Source: Pseudobutyrivibrio sp.
Lineage (GTDB): Bacteria; Bacillota; Clostridia; Lachnospirales; Lachnospiraceae
Assembly: GCA_017934625.1 (NCBI GenBank)
Contig: JAGBJE010000152.1
Location: 1-40,319, forward strand
Direction: 5' to 3'
Length of the DNA: 40,319 nt
A model generated the notes under the pieces. The model did no database searches. It saw nothing but the letters and a program-made list of their open reading frames with translations, and was not told the DNA's origin. The translations under genes and the position numbers were made by a program. This document shows positions 25,539 through 32,196 of the stretch, piece by piece (within the stretch, counting starts at the first letter, position 1; every line of letters begins with the position of its first letter).

Positions 25539-26585
25539 CTAGCCAAGCTTTCCAGTTAATCTGCGTTCCATCTTGCTAAGCTCATCCAGCTGCCCCATAT
25601 CCATCCATGTATTTTCGTTAATAGGATATACGCCAACCTTTTTGCCATCGTCCTTTAGCCTATTAATAATATCAGGGAAACCTACAAACTCACCATCCTT
25701 GATATAATCAATAACCTCCGGCTCCACTATATATATTCCAGTGTTTGTAAAGAAACTAAACTCTGGCTTTTCCTTCATATCTAAAATATTGCCATGCTCA
25801 CCAAACTCTACCACGCCATAAGCAACCTGAAAGTTTCTAAGAGAGCATACCATTGTTATCAAATTACCTTCCTTTTTGTGATGCTCATAAATCTTTGAAT
25901 AGTCCTCTTCGATTAAGATATCACAATTTGTAAGGATAAATGTTTCATCAATCTTGCCTCTTAAAAGAGCAAGTCCACCGCCTGTTCCAAGAGGAGTATC
26001 CTCATCTACAAAATCAATGTGATAAGGTCTTTCAGCCTCTCCAAAATAAGACTTAATCATATTTTTCTTATGATTAACAATCATAATCATTCTATTAATT
26101 CCATATTCTGCAAAGCTATCCATAATAAGCTCTGCAATTGGCTTCTCACCAACAGGAATAAGTGGCTTTGGAAGGATTCGTGTATATGGATAAAGGCGCG
26201 TCCCCTTCCCCCCTGCCATCATAACTACAGGGGTGCTAAGCTCCGAATGCTTCTTATAATGATTCTCACTCCAAAAGACTGTATCGATTACATGCCCTTC
26301 GTCATCAACTATAGGGAGGCCTTCAATATTATGACGATAAAGGAAATTACGAGCATCTTCCTTCTCTTCTTCCTTGAGACTCCTTGGCTTATAGTTTGCA
26401 ATCAACTTAACAGGCTCATTTAAATCACCGCCTGATAAAATATATCTACGCACATCACCCTCTGAAAGTGCTGCAAGCAGCTTATTGTCATCATCCACAA
26501 CAAAAACTGTGCGGCGGCTGCTTGCATCAAATGTACGCATGGCATGTAAAATTGTGTCATCTTCTTTAATGAATACATTTTCCAT
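25539..26585 (-). CDS. CBS-domain nucleotidyltransferase (PtmE-like sugar-1-phosphate nucleotidyltransferase)
   Basis: 348 aa. Residues 1-115 form a CBS pair (DDTILHAMRTFDASSRRTVF, then IEGLPIVDDEGHVI). The catalytic domain begins VVMMAGGKGTRLYPYTRILP with PKPLIPVGEKPIAE, the signature of glucose-1-phosphate thymidylyl/guanylyltransferases, and has ILTNCDILI as the metal-binding Asp segment. The same CBS-plus-transferase layout is found in Campylobacter PtmE, which makes GDP-glucosamine for legionaminic acid. With LegB- and LegC-like genes directly upstream, that role is likely here. The CBS pair suggests control by an adenosine nucleotide. GGAG is upstream of the ATG. Confidence 0.88.
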   Translation of the reverse strand: MENVFIKEDDTILHAMRTFDASSRRTVFVVDDDNKLLAALSEGDVRRYILSGGDLNEPVKLIANYKPRSLKEEEKEDARNFLYRHNIEGLPIVDDEGHVIDTVFWSENHYKKHSELSTPVVMMAGGKGTRLYPYTRILPKPLIPVGEKPIAELIMDSFAEYGINRMIMIVNHKKNMIKSYFGEAERPYHIDFVDEDTPLGTGGGLALLRGKIDETFILTNCDILIEEDYSKIYEHHKKEGNLITMVCSLRNFQVAYGVVEFGEHGNILDMKEKPEFSFFTNTGIYIVEPEVIDYIKDGEFVGFPDIINRLKDDGKKVGVYPINENTWMDMGQLDELSKMERRLTGKLG

Positions 26586-26662
26586 AAGTTATCCACTCCG
26601 CAATCCGGAATTGTCACTCCCAGATTGGTCATCTAAATTTTTTACTCCATAAAATTCTACGC

Positions 26663-26721
26663 TAACAATAAAATATTTCTTTCAATCACTAGATGTTCAT
26701 TCCAGAAATATTTTATTGTTA
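26663..26721. repeat. Perfect 18-bp inverted repeat, family P1, probable copy C
   Basis: Arms 26663-26680 (begins TAACAATAAA, ends ATTTCT) and 26704-26721 are perfect reverse complements around a 23-nt loop. The stem is almost all A/T. ATTTCT at the inner left end, AGAAA at the inner right and GTTATCT at the outer right match copy B, so I place it in the same family. It lies 9 nt after the stop of the LegC-like gene. No T run follows on the minus strand. Confidence 0.78.
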
Positions 26722-26729
26722 TCTGAATT

Positions 26730-27896
26730 TTATTCACTGAAATTTTTAATTACATCTATTACACGACGTACGCCGGACTCGTCTAGGTTGGTTGAGCATG
26801 GGACGTTGACTACGCGGTGCCAGTACCATGGAGCGCAGATTAGGTCGTAAGTGCGAGCGCCTTCGTATGGAAGCTGATCAGAGATAAGTCCCCAAATAGG
26901 GCGAGACTGAATGTGTGCTTCCTTAAGGGCTTCGATAAGCTTGTCGCGGCCTTCTTCGTCGTTTTCAAACACTACTGAGTAGAACCAATAGTTACTGCGG
27001 ATACCTGGACGGAAATCCTGAACGTGAAGTCCTGGCATCTTATCAATAGCTTCTTTATAAAGCTTGTAATTGTTTGTCTTAACCTTGATGAAATCCTCAA
27101 GCTGCTCCATCTGAGCAAGTCCAAGCGCAGCTTGGAGATTTGTAAGTCTATAGTTATAACCAATTTCGTCATGAATGAAATTAGCCTGATCAGCCTTAGC
27201 TTGAGTAGTCAGATGCTTAGCATGAGCAAGAAGCGCTTCATCATTTGAAACAATCATACCACCACCGCCTGTAGTGATAATCTTATTTCCATTGAATGAA
27301 TAGCATCCTAAATCACCGATGGTGCCAGCGAACTTACCAGCATATTCACCTACAGTATAATATGTTCCAAGAGCTTCGGTAGCATCCTCTACAACCTTGA
27401 TATTATACTTTTTAGCTATTGGCATGATAGCTTCCATGTCTGCCATGTTACCAAACACATGCACAACTACCATTGCCTTGATATGGCGACCTGTCTGCCT
27501 ATCTATAAGCTTACCATCTATGAAATCACACTCTTCTTCACAGAATCTCTTGAGCTTTACTGGATCCATACAAAGGCTATCATCACAATCCATGAATACT
27601 GGCTCTGCTCCTGCATACTTTGTAGGGTTAACTGCTGCAATAAATGTAAGAGTTGGAACGATTACAGCATCACCTGGCTTTACACCGCAAAGCATAAGAC
27701 TAATATGAAGAGCTGATGTTCCATTCTGCGTACTGACAGCTGCTGGAGTATGAACATACTCAGCTACCTTCTTCTCAAAATCTGAAACATAAGGACCTGC
27801 TGTGGATACCCACTCAGTCTCTACTGCATCAGTAACATACTTCAATTCATTCCCCTTTAAATTAGGAACTGATAATGCTAAAAATTCATCAGACAT
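26730..27896 (-). CDS. legC: LegC-family PLP-dependent aminotransferase (DegT/DnrJ/EryC1)
   Basis: 388 aa from the ATG at 27894-27896; AGAGGTG lies 6 nt upstream, so the GTG within it is not the start. LSVPNLKGNELKYVTDAVET and VSTAGPYVSDFEKKVAEY open the chain. Lys205 in CYSFNGNKIITTGGGG is the PLP lysine. VVVHVFGNMADMEAIMPIAK is typical of the LegC/PseC-like group. It transaminates the 4-keto sugar made by the LegB-like dehydratase upstream, giving the 4-amino sugar precursor of legionaminic-type nonulosonic acids. It is separated from LegB by a 256-nt hairpin-rich gap. Confidence 0.9.
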   Translation of the reverse strand: MSDEFLALSVPNLKGNELKYVTDAVETEWVSTAGPYVSDFEKKVAEYVHTPAAVSTQNGTSALHISLMLCGVKPGDAVIVPTLTFIAAVNPTKYAGAEPVFMDCDDSLCMDPVKLKRFCEEECDFIDGKLIDRQTGRHIKAMVVVHVFGNMADMEAIMPIAKKYNIKVVEDATEALGTYYTVGEYAGKFAGTIGDLGCYSFNGNKIITTGGGGMIVSNDEALLAHAKHLTTQAKADQANFIHDEIGYNYRLTNLQAALGLAQMEQLEDFIKVKTNNYKLYKEAIDKMPGLHVQDFRPGIRSNYWFYSVVFENDEEGRDKLIEALKEAHIQSRPIWGLISDQLPYEGARTYDLICAPWYWHRVVNVPCSTNLDESGVRRVIDVIKNFSE

Positions 27897-27955
27897 ATAA
27901 AACACCTCTAATCCGCACTACAATAGCTAACACAAGCATACAATGACACGCAAAT

Positions 27956-28079
27956 GTAAGCTTCGCTTACTAGACCCCAAAGTTGATTGCTACGCAATCA
28001 TGCCTTTGGGGAATCATTTTTCGCTCTTATTGTCCTCGTTGCCCTACATAAGATGCTGCTTTGCACCATCTAAGTAGGG
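27956..28079. repeat. Hairpin-rich intergenic region between legC and legB
   Basis: Three stem-loops in a row in the longest gene-free stretch of the window (27897-28152, 256 nt): GTAAGC-TTC-GCTTAC (27956-27970); CCCCAAAG (27975-27982) with CTTTGGGG (28004-28011), containing an inner TGATTGC-TAC-GCAATCA (27984-28000); and CCCTAC (28042-28047) with GTAGGG (28074-28079), plus inner AGATG/CATCT. The order 'x-AGCTTCGCT-x then a C-rich/G-rich stem' recalls repeat P2. I see no convincing promoter and no ORF here. Confidence 0.72.
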
Positions 28080-28152
28080 ACGGGCCAATCAAGGTCATTT
28101 GTATTGCTTATGTTATCTATTTCGTGCTCATTTAAAACCAATAAATTATTTA

Positions 28153-29130
28153 TTAAATGTTATAAATATCTACTTTATACTTATCCAGGTTCTCACGGAG
28201 GAAGGCGATGGTTTCAGCAAGGCCTTGTTCGAAGGTGTACTGTGGCTTCCAGTCTGTGAGCTGAAGAATCTTCTGGTTAGAGCCAAGGAGGCGGTTTACC
28301 TCACTCTTCTCTGGGCGAAGACGGTCTTCGTCGCAGATAATACGAGCATTTGGATTAATCTGGCGGATAAGCTCTTCAGCAAGCTGACCGATTGATATTT
28401 CCTTCTGTGTTGCAATATTAATTTCCTGGCCGATTGTCTTGTCGCTTTCATACATAGCGATAAAGCCATGGGCTGTGTCCTTAACATAGTTGAAGTCACG
28501 TGTTGGTGTTAATGAACCAAGCTTAATCTCTTCCTTACCTGCAAGAAGCTGTGTGATGATTGTAGGAATTACCGCACGAGCTGACTGACGTGGACCAAAT
28601 GTATTAAATGGACGCACGATTGTAACAGGCAAATCGAATGAACGATAGAATGACTCTGCTAATCTATCCGCACCTATCTTTGTAGCTGAATATGGTGACT
28701 GTCCCTGATATGGGTGCTTCTCATCGATTGGAACGTAGCAAGCTGTACCATAAACCTCTGATGTAGATGTTACAAGCACACGTGTGCCAAGGTCTCTAGC
28801 TGCCTGAAGCACGTTTAATGTACCCTTGATATTAGTATCAACATAAGCATCTGGGCTATGATAACTAAATGGGATTGCAATAAGGGCTGCAAGGTGGAAT
28901 ACTGCATCCACACCCTTCATAGACTCTCTAACACCATTAGGATCGCGAACATCTCCAGCGAAAACCTCAACGTGATCCATAATATTCTTTGGAAGAGTGT
29001 CGAGCCATCCCCAGTTATTGAAGGAGTTGTAATAAACGAATGCTCTTACCTCATATCCCTTTTTAACTAATTCCTCAACTAAGTGGGAACCTATAAATCC
29101 ATCTGAACCTGTAACTAATACTTTACTCAT
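28153..29130 (-). CDS. legB: LegB-like NDP-sugar 4,6-dehydratase (extended SDR)
   Basis: 325 aa. TGSDGFIGSHLVEELVKKGY is the NAD-binding motif. VYYNSFNNWGWLDTLP is a hallmark of LegB-type dehydratases, TSTSEVYGTA carries the active-site Thr region, and SPYSATKIGADRLAESF gives the catalytic Tyr-x3-Lys. The enzyme removes water from an NDP-N-acetylglucosamine to give the 4-keto-6-deoxy intermediate, the first committed step to legionaminic acid. The ATG overlaps the stop of the KpsC/S-like gene by 8 nt (ATGAGTAA) and AAGGAG lies upstream. Confidence 0.92.
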   Translation of the reverse strand: MSKVLVTGSDGFIGSHLVEELVKKGYEVRAFVYYNSFNNWGWLDTLPKNIMDHVEVFAGDVRDPNGVRESMKGVDAVFHLAALIAIPFSYHSPDAYVDTNIKGTLNVLQAARDLGTRVLVTSTSEVYGTACYVPIDEKHPYQGQSPYSATKIGADRLAESFYRSFDLPVTIVRPFNTFGPRQSARAVIPTIITQLLAGKEEIKLGSLTPTRDFNYVKDTAHGFIAMYESDKTIGQEINIATQKEISIGQLAEELIRQINPNARIICDEDRLRPEKSEVNRLLGSNQKILQLTDWKPQYTFEQGLAETIAFLRENLDKYKVDIYNI

Positions 29131-30556
29131 GTTTCATCTCCTTAAAATACGAATACATTGACTCGGCTACGTTGGCGAGGTTTTCGTCAGAAAGACGTTC
29201 TTCGCTGAGCACGTAGGTGTTACCAAGCCTAGCGTGGCTCATGTAGACAGCCATGTACTGAATTACCTCATCTCTGGTTGGACGCTTGTATTCACTCATC
29301 ATCTTTTCGTAGTTACCAAAGACTTCCTCTAGGTACATAACACCTGGAGCGCCCTTATAAATAATGTCTCCACTCATAAATACTGGATGACGAAGCATCA
29401 TTGCTTCCTGACCTGCAGTACCTGTAAGAGTGGCCACACATTCGCTCTTCTCAATAAGCTTGATTGAATCCTCCCATGGATCAATAAGAACCACATTAGG
29501 ATAAACCTGAAGCTGCTCATAAAAACTGTTATCTCTAATTCCTAAGAATGAGTAATGCTCCTTAACATAAAGCATTGTATCCGCTGGCAAAGACTTTACT
29601 AAACTGTCAATAAAATACAGCTGCTTCTCATACTTTTGGGCACAAACTATTGTAGTTGCCTCTGGCTGCATATGAAGTGGGAAGTAAACAAACTTCTTGC
29701 TGTAATCAGCTTTCTTAAAATACTTCTTTCCCTTAGAATATCTAAGGTAAAATACCAACTGATCCATAGTGTGCTCGTAGCACTTGTAATAAATATATGA
29801 ACCCTTATCCCTTGTAAGAGGATTGAAAAATCTCTGCTTCAAATAGAAGAATGGCAGCACAAAAAATATTGGTTTCCACTTTGGCTTCTTTCCTGAGAAT
29901 TTCATAAATGCTGGCTTAGAATGCTGCTCTTCAAACTTAGTAAGATACGCCTCAGCAGCTGCGCGCTGCTCTTCTGTAACAGGAATGCTTGCGTAATCCT
30001 CAGGCATATCATACATCTTCTCAAATGGATCATTTAAGATGTAATGATGTGTTAAATCCATTCCGCAGGCTCTCATAAACATCAGTGAATAATAGCCTGT
30101 ATTTGTCTTCTTACCTACTAAATATGCTGCGTATGTAAGAAGTGTAGCGATAACCTCATCATAGAAGAAATCCACATGATATGTGTTAAACACATACTCC
30201 CAAAACGCAAAAAGACCTGCAGCTGTGTGCACGCAGTAATCATAATCTCTATATATCAAATATCTGTCTGTGTAGATGTATTTCCAAATAGGATTTGCAT
30301 CATATTTAGCTTCCATTTCCGCAAGCTTTTCAACTGTGAATTCATCCCAGTGCTTGTTCATAAATTCGGAAATCTCACAAACTACAATATCCTTTTTTTC
30401 CTCTTCGTTGAACTTTGCCCATATGTATGCACTTTCCTGCTTATCACAAGTGATAAACACAGCCTTTACATCATCATGAGCTGCTTTTAATTTCTTGTAT
30501 ACGGCTGGCGAGAAATCCTCAAATGGACGTCTTGCCATGAAACATATAGTGTACAA
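29123..30556 (-). CDS. Capsule polysaccharide transferase-like protein (KpsC/KpsS-type domain)
   Basis: 477 aa, soluble. The TTG at 30554-30556 is preferred because AGGAGAG lies 5 nt upstream; the next ATG (30536-30538) has no ribosome site. In the C-terminal half, KFVYFPLHMQPEATT followed by ADTMLYVKEHYSFLG and ECVATLTGTAGQEAMMLRHP are the core motifs of the KpsC/KpsS/LpsZ capsule family, known as Kdo transferases in Gram-negative bacteria. Kdo, like legionaminic acid, is a CMP-activated 2-keto sugar, so in this Gram-positive-type locus the protein is a good candidate for the CMP-nonulosonate transferase. That is inference from context; a transfer step with another sugar is possible. Confidence 0.8.
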   Translation of the reverse strand: MYTICFMARRPFEDFSPAVYKKLKAAHDDVKAVFITCDKQESAYIWAKFNEEEKKDIVVCEISEFMNKHWDEFTVEKLAEMEAKYDANPIWKYIYTDRYLIYRDYDYCVHTAAGLFAFWEYVFNTYHVDFFYDEVIATLLTYAAYLVGKKTNTGYYSLMFMRACGMDLTHHYILNDPFEKMYDMPEDYASIPVTEEQRAAAEAYLTKFEEQHSKPAFMKFSGKKPKWKPIFFVLPFFYLKQRFFNPLTRDKGSYIYYKCYEHTMDQLVFYLRYSKGKKYFKKADYSKKFVYFPLHMQPEATTIVCAQKYEKQLYFIDSLVKSLPADTMLYVKEHYSFLGIRDNSFYEQLQVYPNVVLIDPWEDSIKLIEKSECVATLTGTAGQEAMMLRHPVFMSGDIIYKGAPGVMYLEEVFGNYEKMMSEYKRPTRDEVIQYMAVYMSHARLGNTYVLSEERLSDENLANVAESMYSYFKEMKHE

Positions 30557-30566
30557 TTCTACTCTC

Positions 30567-31235
30567 CTAAAAACTATCCACGCGACTTCTGATTAAGTAA
30601 AAAGCCTCGCTATATTTATAATGAGCTGTTGCCCCGCGATATGCTGCCAAGCCTTTGATTGCATCCTCGTTACGAGGAAATGGGCTGGCATCTATTTCGC
30701 TTGCGTAAGTCTTCATAATATCTATTTTCTTATCCAGGTAGTCTGTAATATCCACAAATACATTTGGTATGAATCCGTGAGAACGTTCTGCCTGGTCTGT
30801 CTCTGATAATATCTCCATGCAAAGCACAGTCTTTAGATAAGGTGCTCTGAATGATTTGGTACAAGAATATACCGCATCAAAAATCACTCTATGATCAGAA
30901 TGAACATCATACTGATATGGCATGAATAATACATCTGGCTTAACCTCTTCAAATACAGCTTTGAACTTTGGAACAAGCTCTCCTAAATCGTAACCATCCA
31001 CGCCTGCTGGCTTAAGCTCCAGATTAAAAAATCCATCTACCTGATAAGCTTTTGCAACAGTCTCTATTTCAGCATTACGCTCAGCTACACGCTCTGCAGT
31101 ATAGCCATATTCTGGCTTCATATTAGTAACGTTTAACCAATAGATTTCATGTCCTTCGTTTTTAAGCTTAAGTAGTGTTCCGCCTGCACCTAGAGTCTCA
31201 TCATCTGGATGTGGCGAAATAACAAGTACTTTCAT
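30567..31235 (-). CDS. PIG-L/LmbE-family metal-dependent N-deacetylase
   Basis: 222 aa. VISPHPDDETLGAGG gives the His-Pro-Asp-Asp-Glu motif (His9, Asp11, Asp12), and YDVHSDHRVIFDA gives His112, Asp114 and His115; together these are the zinc ligands and catalytic Asp of the family, so the enzyme looks intact. Members remove N-acetyl from GlcNAc-type groups on lipids, glycans or small thiols. The ATG overlaps the stop of the formyltransferase-like gene (TAATG), and the next gene starts 10 nt after it. Deacetylation followed by another acylation of an amino sugar is the likely theme. Confidence 0.9.
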   Translation of the reverse strand: MKVLVISPHPDDETLGAGGTLLKLKNEGHEIYWLNVTNMKPEYGYTAERVAERNAEIETVAKAYQVDGFFNLELKPAGVDGYDLGELVPKFKAVFEEVKPDVLFMPYQYDVHSDHRVIFDAVYSCTKSFRAPYLKTVLCMEILSETDQAERSHGFIPNVFVDITDYLDKKIDIMKTYASEIDASPFPRNEDAIKGLAAYRGATAHYKYSEAFYLIRSRVDSF

Positions 31236-32122
31236 TAAAGATACTCTCCTTCTGTTAAATCCACTGGGTCTGAATCTATTACATGAACCAGACCGTCATA
31301 TGCCTTTATTACAAAATCTGTTTGCGAATTAACCTTTATAATCTTTCCAGGCTCGATGTTTGCATAATCGTTAGTATCAATTACCTGGCACTTCCAAACC
31401 TTAACCTCGGCTTCGCCCTTCATAAAATGAGCACCGACGTAAGGATGGGTAAGTCCTCTTACCAGATTGTAAATAGCCCTTGCTGACATACGCCAATCAA
31501 TCTGACCATCAGCACGTCCTCGCTTTCTCCAGGCATTGCCTGCTGTAGGATCCTGCTTCTTTGGCTCCACTCTCTCTTCTGCAAAAGCCTTGGTAAACTC
31601 AATCACCTGTTTCTTAGCGACTTCAAGTACATGCGCATATAAATCTGCTGCATCATCTGTATCTGAAATAGCAACTGGCATCTGGCTGATAATATCACCT
31701 GTATCAGCCCCCTCATCCATTATGAAAAATGTGGATGCTGTTTCCTTAAGTCCAAGAACTAACGCCCAAATAAGTGGATGACGGCCCTTATTACATGGCA
31801 ATGCGGCTGGATGAAATCCAACCACACCATACTTTGGAAGTGCTAGTATCTCACTTCCTATTAATCTTGACCAACCAAAACAATATATAACCTCAGGGGC
31901 GATATTCTTGATAAAGCCCACTGTCTCATCATCATTAACATTCTTTGTGCAGATGTATGGCACATTGTATTTTTCCGCCAAAGGAACAAGGGATTTAAAA
32001 TCCGCATTGATTGCAGACTGTTCCATAGTAACTATTCCAGCAACTGGATAACCAGCCTCAAACATGGCTTCCAGTAACACATATGAACTTTCCACACATC
32101 CTATAAATAAAGTCTTTTTCAA
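31235..32122 (-). CDS. Formyltransferase-fold protein (sugar N-formyltransferase-like)
   Basis: 295 aa starting with TTG at 32120-32122, GAGG 7 nt upstream. The N-terminal domain is that of Fmt/ArnA-type 10-formyl-tetrahydrofolate enzymes: VVGFHPAALPCNKGRHPLIW with His104, and FFIMDEGADTGDIIS with Asp140. The usual catalytic Asn two residues before the His (Asn in ArnA and Fmt) is Gly102. The C-terminal domain from ~205 (IYNLVRGLTHPYVGAHFMKG) is the Fmt-C type. It would formylate an amino group on a nucleotide sugar, and the PIG-L deacetylase coupled to it could expose that group. The missing Asn makes activity uncertain. It is not the housekeeping Fmt, given length and neighbours. Confidence 0.82.
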   Translation of the reverse strand: MKKTLFIGCVESSYVLLEAMFEAGYPVAGIVTMEQSAINADFKSLVPLAEKYNVPYICTKNVNDDETVGFIKNIAPEVIYCFGWSRLIGSEILALPKYGVVGFHPAALPCNKGRHPLIWALVLGLKETASTFFIMDEGADTGDIISQMPVAISDTDDAADLYAHVLEVAKKQVIEFTKAFAEERVEPKKQDPTAGNAWRKRGRADGQIDWRMSARAIYNLVRGLTHPYVGAHFMKGEAEVKVWKCQVIDTNDYANIEPGKIIKVNSQTDFVIKAYDGLVHVIDSDPVDLTEGEYL

Positions 32123-32151
32123 AATAGAACCTCGTATCCCATATTAAAGCA

Positions 32152-32172
32152 TTCTATTAATTTTAAATAGAA
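32152..32172. other. Small AT-rich stem-loop between the flippase and formyltransferase-like genes
   Basis: TTCTATT (32152-32158) pairs with AATAGAA (32166-32172) around 7 nt in the 74-nt gap. Too weak for a terminator; it may be chance in AT-rich DNA. Confidence 0.3.
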
Positions 32173-32196
32173 GTCTCTATAATGTCAAATCTAGCA

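Noticed and set aside
26663-26721. The perfect 18-bp inverted repeat as a standard terminator
   Set aside because: Stem is nearly all A/T with a 23-nt loop and no T run follows on the transcribed strand.
10257-28152. CRISPR array suggested by the recurring palindromes
   Set aside because: Copies are thousands of bases apart, diverged and not regularly spaced; no cas gene is present.
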